From assembly GCA_003194525.1 (NCBI GenBank), contig NBIV01000714.1, positions 1-24,240 on the forward strand: a DNA stretch of 24,240 bases, written 5' to 3'. Position 1 is the first letter of the stretch; every line of letters starts with the position of its first letter. Both the position numbers and the translations under genes were made by a program. The notes beneath the pieces are model-generated. The model did no database searches. It was not told where the DNA came from and saw only the letters and a list, made by a program, of their open reading frames with translations. The DNA is from Gracilariopsis chorda. Its lineage: Eukaryota; Rhodophyta; Florideophyceae; Gracilariales; Gracilariaceae. This document shows positions 1 to 7,087 of this stretch, in pieces.

Positions 1-1085
1 TATCCCAAAATTTTTTGGGGGTCACCTATGCTCCTTAGAATCATAAACCCATCGTCAATATAGCGCCTCTGAAAGATGATATCCTTGGCAAATCTTCTGA
101 AGATCGGTTGGAACTTGAAATACAGGTACAGATTGGCAAAAGCCGGAGCTACTGCTGTTCCTGTTGCTGTACCAGTTTCCTGCTTGTACGTCTTCCCGTC
201 CACTGTTATGAAGTTGTTCTTCATAATGAAGCGTAGGACTTGAGCCCAGAAGAAGTTCTGGGTTTGGAAGATATGAGGCAAGCATTCCACCAGTGTTCTG
301 CATGCATCATCGATGTCAATGTTAGGGTAACATCTTTCGACATCATAAGTAACGAAGATGCAGTCTTTGGGCAGATACAGCTGTTCCAATTGCCGCACGG
401 CCTGTTTGCTGTTGACAGTGATAACTCTGATACTCTGTACAACCTCATTCAGGACGGAGCTTAGCCTTTGAGATAAAACCACTCAATATGAATGAACATT
501 GAGCGTTATAGGCCTGCTTCCAAGTGTGGACTTGTGGATCTTCGGAAGGATATAGAAGGGTTGGGCTTTGGCGTTCCTTAGCCTCATCCAAAATCAGTTC
601 CCTTTCCTGTTGAGGTAGCTTACCTATTCTGGTAAGCCTCAACAAGGTTACTGAAGATCTGCTCATAAGGAAATGAGTTCACTTTAGAGAATACACCCTT
701 GCTTAACTCCCCTCTACGAGGTTGGAGTATACCTCTTTGTGCATAAGCACCAGGCCTAGGTTCTTGTCTGATTCCTTCACAATCCAATTCTTCTTCCGGA
801 TGTATTCGAACCCTTTCTTTAAAGATGCTAGAAAGGGCTCCGGGCTTCCTAGTTGAGTTCACCGATTCAACAGCTTCCCTCAGGTCCCTCAGAACCATTT
901 CGGAGGTAGACTTAGGTAGCCCTTGTCCCGTCTTCTCGAGTTTCCCAGGAAGCTTGGAGATAGCTTCGTTGAGGCAGTCCTTGAGTGAAGTCCTTATGGC
1001 AAAATCCACCACCAACAGAGAGAACACTTCGTACACAGTACGGTACTTCTTCAATCGGGATGCCAATAGGAGTGTTGAACTTCAC
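1..1085 (-). pseudogene. ORF2 reverse transcriptase, partial and frame-broken copy (monomer A)
   Basis: This is the 5' part of the RT gene, from the GTG-equivalent codon at 1083-1085 through motifs A and B to the window edge just after motif C. Compared with intact copies it has an inserted base near 475, 640, 820 and 1003, lost bases near 503, 549, 553 and 708, and a substitution near 1027. Together these break the frame repeatedly. The changes lie mostly in base runs and are more likely read errors than mutations. The stretch below about 470 is undamaged and encodes motifs A to C. Confidence 0.8.
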
Positions 1086-1129
1086 TTCGTTGGACTGGGA
1101 AGAGCGGGGCTTCCGTGGTCTAGTACGGT

Positions 1130-1975
1130 TTAGTTTGCTTTGGCGCCCCGTTCTGGAGCGCCTTGCCCGTTTTTTCGACTTGTTCTTCTTGGACGGTCCG
1201 GCCTTGGATTTACCCTTACCCGGTTTAGGGGCTTTAGGGGTTTTAGGGGCTTTAGCTCCTTCCCTTGAGGTTTTTTATTCCCTTTAGGGGTATCCTTGGC
1301 CTTCCCAGAGCGGAGAGCAGCTATCTCCTTCTTCATTGAATGGACCTCCTTGCGCAGCCGATCGACTCCTTCAGGAGCCTCCACTTCATCGGCCTCGGCA
1401 GCAGCATTCTTCAGGAGGTCCGCTGCTTTCTTCTCTCTGGTGACAAAGTCCTTGAAGACTGAAGCGACATCGTTATCCCTTTTTCTGCTCCTGGAGTTGG
1501 TTTAGAAAGTTGGTCATGTAGCGTTGGACCAGGGAGGGATACCCGAGGGTTGGAGATCGTCAAGGAGTCCTGCGGCATAAGTGAGTGCCTCGTGGACTTT
1601 TTCCTTGGTATCTTTGACGATCTGATCCTTCTCGGCCTGAAGCTGATTCACTTCTTTGTTTCGGAGTACGATGGCGACATCGAGTACATCCTTTGTGAAT
1701 TTTTCAGCCAGGGAGTCAAACTTCTCACGGAATTCATTCGCCATGGTCGCTGGGATTTGTGGCATTCGCGGCGCCACAAACCCTTTCGGCAGCGTTCCAT
1801 TTCGTCGATGTTCAGAGTGCTGATTCAGAACGACGCGGCGAGAGGCAATCTTCTTCTCAATATCTTCTATCCGTTTGCCGAGGGGTGCAGTGACGGTGTG
1901 AAGGTGCTCCTCAATCGAGCTGTAAATCCCGTCGTTCGAAGCGGCGTTGGAAGCCGAACGGGTGCCGGGAGCCAT
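1130..1975 (-). pseudogene. ORF1 coiled-coil protein, frame-broken copy (monomer A)
   Basis: The ATG at 1973-1975 and the stop at 1130-1132 match intact copies. The frame is disturbed by a lost G near 1537, an extra T near 1480, a lost G near 1267 and an extra T in the run at 1170-1175 (plus-strand bases). The net shift is zero, so the last residues return to the ORF1 frame. The extra base at 1170-1175 turns the coding-strand A run from five to six. On its own that change would join ORF1 to the ORF2 frame (see findings). Confidence 0.8.
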
Positions 1976-2365
1976 GGTAGAGGGTGGCGGATGGCTGAGA
2001 AGAGACTGGCGACGGCAACTGTCCCGCAAAAGGGGTTTTTAGGTTGAAATGTTGCGGTGGGGATGTGCGGCGTCGCTTCGCGGTGAGGGAAAAGGAGGGA
2101 GGGGGGAGGAGGGAAAGGGAAGGGGCGGGGAAGGGGAAAGGGAAGGGAGAGAGACGGCTTAAGGCTTAGACAGTTGACTTGGGCAGAGCGCTTTCGTCTT
2201 TATGACTCATCAGTGCCTCGGTTGGTGGTGAGGAGAGATGAGGGGAGAAGGGATTCCACTAGGCGGGTAGCCCTTATGTAGACCTATTCTACTCACTGCT
2301 CTACGTATTACAGCTATGACACCTAGGCCTTGCAGACCTTAAAGGACCTGCAGGACCCGCAGGAC
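1976..2365 (-). other. Non-coding junction between ORF2 of B and ORF1 of A
   Basis: This 390-bp gap holds, in transcript order, the end of the 3' hairpin of monomer B, a short 3' region, the hammerhead at 2182-2217, the pyrimidine tract (purine on plus, 2085-2154) and the remaining leader of ORF1. It corresponds to the pseudo-LTR position of Penelope-like elements. I see no further ORF or RNA gene in it. Confidence 0.75.
2182..2217 (-). ncRNA. Hammerhead ribozyme, junction B/A
   Basis: The core is identical to the fully described copy at 5162-5197. Predicted cleavage is between 2186 and 2185, releasing the 5' end of monomer A RNA. Confidence 0.85.
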
Positions 2366-2375
2366 TCAAAGGTCT
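2334..2375 (-). repeat. Imperfect hairpin spanning the ORF2 stop codon
   Basis: Same element as described at 5314-5355. Other copies lie at 8293-8334, 11274-11315, 14254-14295, 17235-17276, 20227-20268 and 23208-23249. Confidence 0.6.
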
Positions 2376-4063
2376 TGCTGTATGTCATTGCTGGTGCCTT
2401 CCTTCGTTTGTTCCTTGCTCGATATGATCGCCTTGGCCACCGTTTTGCCTCTTGAATGAATTAGCGTGTGGGGCCACTGTTCCTTGATGGCTGGCCAGAT
2501 GTACTTCAATGTAGCATACTGGTACAGCCTTTTCCAAGCTTTCCTTGCGCCTGGATGGAATTGGCATGTCACAAATGGGCCTGGGTTGAACGGTTCCTTT
2601 TTCCTATCATTTTGAAGATAGGATTCCCGATCCTTATAGCTAACATACTTGATAGCTTCCTTTAGGTATTTCCTCGTGTACCCTCGTTGAGATAGCTTTC
2701 CAAAGAGAAAGGCTACCTTCCTTTTCCATACGTCTTCAGAGTTTGTGTTGCGGAGATAGCGAATCATTTCTCCTTTCACAATACCAATAAAGACGTGTTC
2801 CGGATGGTCTGATTTGCCATGGAGATAAAGGAATTTTGAGATCGGTTTTGTATAAACCATCAAGTCAAGACGATTTTCCTTATAAAACCTTTTTCCTTTG
2901 TAGATTTCCAAATCAAGGTATACCGCTCTTCCAGGGCTTACTACATATGTGAGTGATAGGTTTGTTGAAGCGTTCAGGTATCCCAAAATTTTTTGGGGGT
3001 CACCTATGCTCCTTAGAATCATAAACCCATCGTCAATATAGCGCCTCTGAAAGATGATATCCTTGGCAAATCTTCTGAAGATCGGTTGGAACTTGAAATA
3101 CAGGTACAGATTGGCAAAAGCCGGAGCTACTGCTGTTCCTGTTGCTGTACCAGTTTCCTGCTTGTACGTCTTCCCGTCCACTGTTATGAAGTTATTCTTC
3201 ATAATGAAGCGTAGGACTTGAGCCCAGAAGAAGTTCTGGGTTTGGAAGATATGAGGCAAGCATTCCACCAGTGTTCTGCATGCATCATCGATGTCAATGT
3301 TAGGGTAACATCTTTCGACATCATAAGTAACGAAGATGCAGTCTTTGGGCAGATACAGCTGTTCCAATTGCCGCACGGCCTGTTTGCTGTTGACAGTGAT
3401 AACTCTGATACTCTGTACAACCTCATTCAGGACGGAGCTTAGCCTTTGAGATAAACCACTCAATATGAATGAACATTGAGCGGTTATAGGCCTGCTTCCA
3501 AGTGTGGACTTGTGGATCTTCGGAAGGATATAGAAGGGGTTGGGGCTTTGGCGTTCCTTAGCCTCATCCAAAATCAGTTCCCTTTCCTGTTGAGGTAGCT
3601 TACCTATTCTGGTAAGCCTCACAAGGTTACTGAAGATCTGCTCATAAGGAAATGAGTTCACTTTAGAGAATACACCCTTGCTTAACTCCCCCTCTACGAG
3701 GTTGGAGTATACCTCTTTGTGCATAAGCACCAGGCCTAGGTTCTTGTCTGATTCCTTCACAATCCAATTCTTCTTCCGGATGTATTCGAACCCTTTCTTT
3801 AAGATGCTAGAAAGGGCTCCGGGCTTCCTAGTTGAGTTCACCGATTCAACAGCTTCCCTCAGGTCCCTCAGAACCATTTCGGAGGTAGACTTAGGTAGCC
3901 CTTGTCCCGTCTTCTCGAGTTTCCCAGGAAGCTTGGAGATAGCTTCGTTGAGGCAGTCCTTGAGTGAAGTCCTTATGGCAAATCCACCACCAACAGAGAG
4001 AACTCTTCGTACACAGTACGGTACTTCTTCAATCGGGATGCCAATAGGAGTGTTGAACTTCAC
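2366..4063 (-). CDS. ORF2: Penelope-like reverse transcriptase without endonuclease domain
   Basis: RNA-directed DNA polymerase, expected to copy the element RNA. Residues count from the GTG at 4061-4063. Visible parts in order: an LSVGGGFA segment at 21-29, resembling the PLE N-terminal LSLG..F motif; DKNLGLVLM at 106-114; FYILPKIHK at 177-185 with SRPI at 190-193; motif A around FVTYDVERCYPNI with catalytic D248; motif B at 302-320 (QETG..TG...AP..ANLY); motif C RYIDD with D344 and D345; VYLDLEIYKG at 381-390; and a thumb with HPEH at 420-423 and RGY at 460-462. After FVT.QFHPG near 498-505 only about 60 residues remain, with no GIY-YIG motif. The start is uncertain: the frame is open up to 4186, overlapping ORF1, but contains no ATG before codon 63 (3875-3877). 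Group II intron and retroplasmid RTs fit the motif set less well. Confidence 0.88.
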   Translation of the reverse strand: MKFNTPIGIPIEEVPYCVRRVLSVGGGFAIRTSLKDCLNEAISKLPGKLEKTGQGLPKSTSEMVLRDLREAVESVNSTRKPGALSSILKKGFEYIRKKNWIVKESDKNLGLVLMHKEVYSNLVEGELSKGVFSKVNSFPYEQIFSNLVRLTRIGKLPQQERELILDEAKERQSPNPFYILPKIHKSTLGSRPITAQCSFILSGLSQRLSSVLNEVVQSIRVITVNSKQAVRQLEQLYLPKDCIFVTYDVERCYPNIDIDDACRTLVECLPHIFQTQNFFWAQVLRFIMKNNFITVDGKTYKQETGTATGTAVAPAFANLYLYFKFQPIFRRFAKDIIFQRRYIDDGFMILRSIGDPQKILGYLNASTNLSLTYVVSPGRAVYLDLEIYKGKRFYKENRLDLMVYTKPISKFLYLHGKSDHPEHVFIGIVKGEMIRYLRNTNSEDVWKRKVAFLFGKLSQRGYTRKYLKEAIKYVSYKDRESYLQNDRKKEPFNPGPFVTCQFHPGARKAWKRLYQYATLKYIWPAIKEQWPHTLIHSRGKTVAKAIISSKEQTKEGTSNDIQQDL

Positions 4064-4107
4064 TTCGTTGGACTGGGAAGAGCGGGGCTTCCGTGGTCTA
4101 GTACGGT

Positions 4108-4953
4108 TTAGTTTGCTTTGGCGCCCCGTTCTGGAGCGCCTTGCCCGTTTTTCGACTTGTTCTTCTTGGACGGTCCGGCCTTGGATTTACCCTTACCCGG
4201 TTTAGGGGCTTTAGGGGTTTTAGGGGCTTTAGCTCCTTCCCTTGAGGGTTTTTTATTCCCTTTAGGGGTATCCTTGGCCTTCCCAGAGCGGAGAGCAGCT
4301 ATCTCCTTCTTCATTGAATGGACCTCCTTGCGCAGCCGATCGACTCCTTCAGGAGCCTCCACTTCATCGGCCTCGGCAGCAGCATTCTTCAGGAGGTCCG
4401 CTGCTTTCTTCTCTCTGGTGACAAAGTCCTTGAAGACTGAAGCGACATCGTTATCCCTTTTCTGCTCCTGGAGTTGGTTTAGAAAGTTGGTCATGTAGCG
4501 TTGGACCAGGGAGGGGATACCCGAGGGTTGGAGATCGTCAAGGAGTCCTGCGGCATAAGTGAGTGCCTCGTGGACTTTTTCCTTGGTATCTTTGACGATC
4601 TGATCCTTCTCGGCCTGAAGCTGATTCACTTCTTTGTTTCGGAGTACGATGGCGACATCGAGTACATCCTTTGTGAATTTTTCAGCCAGGGAGTCAAACT
4701 TCTCACGGAATTCATTCGCCATGGTCGCTGGGATTTGTGGCATTCGCGGCGCCACAAACCCTTTCGGCAGCGTTCCATTTCGTCGATGTTCAGAGTGCTG
4801 ATTCAGAACGACGCGGCGAGAGGCAATCTTCTTCTCAATATCTTCTATCCGTTTGCCGAGGGGTGCAGTGACGGTGTGAAGGTGCTCCTCAATCGAGCTG
4901 TAAATCCCGTCGTTCGAAGCGGCGTTGGAAGCCGAACGGGTGCCGGGAGCCAT
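4108..4953 (-). CDS. ORF1: coiled-coil protein with lysine-rich tail
   Basis: I do not recognise a named family. The ATG at 4951-4953 was chosen because its context is ACCATGG, a strong Kozak match. The frame is open further up to a TTG at 5005-5007 but without an ATG there. The 281-residue protein has a short N-terminal region, a charged helix at about 16-56, a long heptad-like helix at about 78-139, another at about 204-225, and a tail from 225 to 281 with about 17 lysines in KAPKTPKAPK-type repeats. No zinc knuckle, RRM, esterase or GIY-YIG motif is visible. It sits upstream of the RT in the same transcript, so a role as a multimerising nucleic-acid-binding partner is inferred from layout and composition only. 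The stop at 4108-4110 lies 44 nt before the ORF2 GTG codon. Confidence 0.8.
   Translation of the reverse strand: MAPGTRSASNAASNDGIYSSIEEHLHTVTAPLGKRIEDIEKKIASRRVVLNQHSEHRRNGTLPKGFVAPRMPQIPATMANEFREKFDSLAEKFTKDVLDVAIVLRNKEVNQLQAEKDQIVKDTKEKVHEALTYAAGLLDDLQPSGIPSLVQRYMTNFLNQLQEQKRDNDVASVFKDFVTREKKAADLLKNAAAEADEVEAPEGVDRLRKEVHSMKKEIAALRSGKAKDTPKGNKKPSREGAKAPKTPKAPKPGKGKSKAGPSKKNKSKNGQGAPERGAKAN
4201..4268 (+). repeat. Telomere-like TTTAGGGG repeats inside the ORF1 tail
   Basis: The plus strand carries TTTAGGGG four times: three nearly consecutive at 4201-4227 and one at 4261-4268. On the coding strand these encode the Lys-Ala-Pro and Lys-Thr-Pro repeats of the ORF1 tail, so coding alone could explain them. 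Every monomer has the block. It resembles the TTTAGGG telomere type of plants, many algae and oomycetes, but each repeat has an extra G and the spacing is irregular. Confidence 0.4.
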
Positions 4954-5062
4954 GGTAGAGGGTGGCGGATGGCTGAGAAGAGACTGGCGACGGCAACTGT
5001 CCCGCAAAAGGGGTTTTTAGGTTGAAATGTTGCGGTGGGGATGTGCGGCGTCGCTTCGCGGT

Positions 5063-5134
5063 GAGGGAAAAGGAGGGAGGGGGGGAGGAGGGAAAGGGAA
5101 GGGGGCGGGGAAGGGGAAAGGGAAGGGAGAGAGA
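5063..5134 (+). repeat. 72-bp polypurine tract (pyrimidine-rich in the transcript)
   Basis: On the plus strand 71 of 72 bases are A or G, the one exception being C at 5106. Runs of three to seven G occur throughout. In the element RNA this is a C/U-rich stretch of the 5' leader. G-run lengths vary between copies: the first long run is 6 G in the leaders near 2091, 8060 and 22975, and 7 G elsewhere. Such runs are error-prone in sequencing. The G-rich strand could form G-quadruplexes. Equivalent tracts lie at 2085-2154, 8043-8113 and 11023-11094 and in the later leaders. Confidence 0.7.
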
Positions 5135-5161
5135 CGGCTTAAGGCTTAGACAGTTGACTTG

Positions 5162-5197
5162 GGCAGAGCGCTTTCGTCTTTATGACTCATCAGTGCC
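5162..5197 (-). ncRNA. Hammerhead ribozyme, type I with minimal stem III, junction C/B
   Basis: Read on the minus strand, all conserved core parts are in the right order. Stem I 5' strand GGCA (5194-5197) is followed by CUGAUGA (5187-5193), then stem II GUC / loop AUAAA / GAC (5176-5186), then GAAA (5172-5175), then GCGC (5168-5171), then U16.1 and C17 (5167, 5166), then the stem I 3' strand UGCC (5162-5165). Cleavage is predicted after C17, between 5166 and 5165. Stem III is only GCGC with no loop, so a single molecule cannot form it, but GCGC is self-complementary and two ribozymes could share it. That fits the very short stem III reported for PLE and retrozyme hammerheads. Beyond 4 bp, distal stem I is unclear; a 7-bp bulged pairing of 5249-5256 with 5140-5146 is possible. 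Confidence 0.88.
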
Positions 5198-5313
5198 TCG
5201 GTTGGTGGTGAGGAGAGATGAGGGGAGAAGGGATTCCACTAGGCGGGTAGCCCTTATGTAGACCTATTCTACTCACTGCTCTACGTATTACAGCTATGAC
5301 ACCTAGGCCTTGC

Positions 5314-5355
5314 AGACCTTAAAGGACCTGCAGGACCCGCAGGACTCAAAGGTCT
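5314..5355 (-). repeat. Imperfect hairpin and 9-bp triplicate at the ORF2 stop
   Basis: The outer arms AGACCTT (5314-5320) and AAGGTCT (5349-5355) are perfectly complementary. Inside them CCTGC (5327-5331) pairs with GCAGG (5339-5343) around a 7-nt loop. The same stretch contains three imperfect 9-bp direct copies starting AGGAC at 5323, 5332 and 5341. The ORF2 stop TGA (5346-5348) lies within the structure. Possible roles are RT recognition of the RNA 3' end or 3'-end stability; both are inference. Confidence 0.6.
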
Positions 5356-7043
5356 TGCTGTATGTCATTGCTGGTGCCTTCCTTCGTTTGTTCCTTGCTC
5401 GATATGATCGCCTTGGCCACCGTTTTGCCTCTTGAATGAATTAGCGTGTGGGGCCACTGTTCCTTGATGGCTGGCCAGATGTACTTCAATGTAGCATACT
5501 GGTACAGCCTTTTCCAAGCTTTCCTTGCGCCTGGATGGAATTGGCATGTCACAAATGGGCCTGGGTTGAACGGTTCCTTTTTCCTATCATTTTGAAGATA
5601 GGATTCCCGATCCTTATAGCTAACATACTTGATAGCTTCCTTTAGGTATTTCCTCGTGTACCCTCGTTGAGATAGCTTTCCAAAGAGAAAGGCTACCTTC
5701 CTTTTCCATACGTCTTCAGAGTTTGTGTTGCGGAGATAGCGAATCATTTCTCCTTTCACAATACCAATAAAGACGTGTTCCGGATGGTCTGATTTGCCAT
5801 GGAGATAAAGGAATTTTGAGATCGGTTTTGTATAAACCATCAAGTCAAGACGATTTTCCTTATAAAACCTTTTTCCTTTGTAGATTTCCAAATCAAGGTA
5901 TACCGCTCTTCCAGGGCTTACTACATATGTGAGTGATAGGTTTGTTGAAGCGTTCAGGTATCCCAAAATTTTTTGGGGGTCACCTATGCTCCTTAGAATC
6001 ATAAACCCATCGTCAATATAGCGCCTCTGAAAGATGATATCCTTGGCAAATCTTCTGAAGATCGGTTGGAACTTGAAATACAGGTACAGATTGGCAAAAG
6101 CCGGAGCTACTGCTGTTCCTGTTGCTGTACCAGTTTCCTGCTTGTACGTCTTCCCGTCCACTGTTATGAAGTTATTCTTCATAATGAAGCGTAGGACTTG
6201 AGCCCAGAAGAAGTTCTGGGTTTGGAAGATATGAGGCAAGCATTCCACCAGTGTTCTGCATGCATCATCGATGTCAATGTTAGGGTAACATCTTTCGACA
6301 TCATAAGTAACGAAGATGCAGTCTTTGGGCAGATACAGCTGTTCCAATTGCCGCACGGCCTGTTTGCTGTTGACAGTGATAACTCTGATACTCTGTACAA
6401 CCTCATTCAGGACGGAGCTTAGCCTTTGAGATAAACCACTCAATATGAATGAACATTGAGCGGTTATAGGCCTGCTTCCAAGTGTGGACTTGTGGATCTT
6501 CGGAAGGATATAGAAGGGGTTGGGGCTTTGGCGTTCCTTAGCCTCATCCAAAATCAGTTCCCTTTCCTGTTGAGGTAGCTTACCTATTCTGGTAAGCCTC
6601 ACAAGGTTACTGAAGATCTGCTCATAAGGAAATGAGTTCACTTTAGAGAATACACCCTTGCTTAACTCCCCCTCTACGAGGTTGGAGTATACCTCTTTGT
6701 GCATAAGCACCAGGCCTAGGTTCTTGTCTGATTCCTTCACAATCCAATTCTTCTTCCGGATGTATTCGAACCCTTTCTTTAAGATGCTAGAAAGGGCTCC
6801 GGGCTTCCTAGTTGAGTTCACCGATTCAACAGCTTCCCTCAGGTCCCTCAGAACCATTTCGGAGGTAGACTTAGGTAGCCCTTGTCCCGTCTTCTCGAGT
6901 TTCCCAGGAAGCTTGGAGATAGCTTCGTTGAGGCAGTCCTTGAGTGAAGTCCTTATGGCAAATCCACCACCAACAGAGAGAACTCTTCGTACACAGTACG
7001 GTACTTCTTCAATCGGGATGCCAATAGGAGTGTTGAACTTCAC
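5346..7043 (-). CDS. ORF2: Penelope-like reverse transcriptase (monomer C)
   Basis: Intact 565-codon copy with the same translation as monomer B, counted from the GTG at 7041-7043. The frame is open upstream to 7166, overlapping the end of ORF1. The first in-frame ATG is codon 63, at 6855-6857. The catalytic triad (D248, D344, D345) is preserved. Confidence 0.88.
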   Translation of the reverse strand: MKFNTPIGIPIEEVPYCVRRVLSVGGGFAIRTSLKDCLNEAISKLPGKLEKTGQGLPKSTSEMVLRDLREAVESVNSTRKPGALSSILKKGFEYIRKKNWIVKESDKNLGLVLMHKEVYSNLVEGELSKGVFSKVNSFPYEQIFSNLVRLTRIGKLPQQERELILDEAKERQSPNPFYILPKIHKSTLGSRPITAQCSFILSGLSQRLSSVLNEVVQSIRVITVNSKQAVRQLEQLYLPKDCIFVTYDVERCYPNIDIDDACRTLVECLPHIFQTQNFFWAQVLRFIMKNNFITVDGKTYKQETGTATGTAVAPAFANLYLYFKFQPIFRRFAKDIIFQRRYIDDGFMILRSIGDPQKILGYLNASTNLSLTYVVSPGRAVYLDLEIYKGKRFYKENRLDLMVYTKPISKFLYLHGKSDHPEHVFIGIVKGEMIRYLRNTNSEDVWKRKVAFLFGKLSQRGYTRKYLKEAIKYVSYKDRESYLQNDRKKEPFNPGPFVTCQFHPGARKAWKRLYQYATLKYIWPAIKEQWPHTLIHSRGKTVAKAIISSKEQTKEGTSNDIQQDL

Positions 7044-7087
7044 TTCGTTGGACTGGGAAGAGCGGGGCTTCCGTGGTCTAGTACGGT

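Larger units (their letters stand above)
1..2185 (-). mobile_element. Monomer A, partial (lacks its 3' end)
   Basis: Running from the hammerhead cut at 2185/2186 down to the window edge, this copy has the leader, ORF1 and about the first 60 percent of ORF2. It carries at least a dozen single-base differences from the B-E consensus, mostly indels in homopolymers. It shares three variants with the far end of the array: a synonymous G at 214, a 4-G run near 2122 and a 6-G run near 2091 (the last also in monomer C/D's leader). Confidence 0.9.
2186..5165 (-). mobile_element. Monomer B, complete (2,980 bp), both ORFs intact
   Basis: This unit runs from one hammerhead cut to the next. In transcript order it has a 212-nt leader (5165-4954), ORF1 (4953-4108), ORF2 (open from 4186, ending 2366) and a 180-nt 3' region that ends in the 5' half of the next hammerhead. 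It is the best reference copy together with C and E. No GIY-YIG endonuclease, RNase H, integrase, tyrosine recombinase, LTR or poly(A) tail is visible. Confidence 0.9.
4954..5345 (-). other. Non-coding junction between ORF2 of C and ORF1 of B
   Basis: This 392-bp gap is the reference copy of the inter-ORF region: 3' hairpin (5314-5355, overlapping the ORF2 stop), a 3' region without recognised motifs (about 5198-5313), hammerhead (5162-5197), pyrimidine tract in the transcript (5063-5134) and a leader ending at the Kozak ATG. Copies in other junctions are 7934-8324, 10914-11305, 13894-14285, 16875-17266, 19864-20258 and 22852-23239. No promoter could be identified by eye. Confidence 0.75.

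Noticed and set aside
2366..2560. GIY-YIG endonuclease at the C-terminus of ORF2
   Set aside because: Only about 60 residues follow the FVT.QFHPG segment, and no GIY/YIG pair, catalytic Arg/Glu or zinc ligands could be found. ORF1 lacks them too.
2366..4063. Bacterial retron, group II intron or diversity-generating RT
   Set aside because: FYxLPKIHK, the HPEH...RGY thumb pattern and the hammerhead point to Penelope-like elements. No msr/msd, intron domain V, VR/TR repeat or maturase domain is visible.
3678..4205. Plus-strand open frame of 175 codons repeated in several units
   Set aside because: It lies antisense to ORF2 and the end of ORF1. Its composition is what reverse translation of those genes would give.
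4201..4268. A true interstitial telomere tract
   Set aside because: The repeats are few, irregular and fully inside the ORF1 coding frame, so I kept this only as a resemblance.
4108..5007. ORF1 starting at TTG with 18 extra N-terminal residues
   Set aside because: A eukaryotic start at the ATG at 4951-4953 with ACCATGG context is much more likely than TTG initiation.
4501..5025. Plus-strand open frame of 174 codons repeated in most units
   Set aside because: It is the antisense of ORF1, repeats only because the unit repeats, has no domain signal, and would run against the hammerhead-processed transcript.
5022..5261. Plus-strand frame of 79 codons rich in Gly, Arg and Lys
   Set aside because: It reads through the polypurine tract and the antisense of the hammerhead. 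Length and frame vary with G-run length between units, so it is not a conserved protein.
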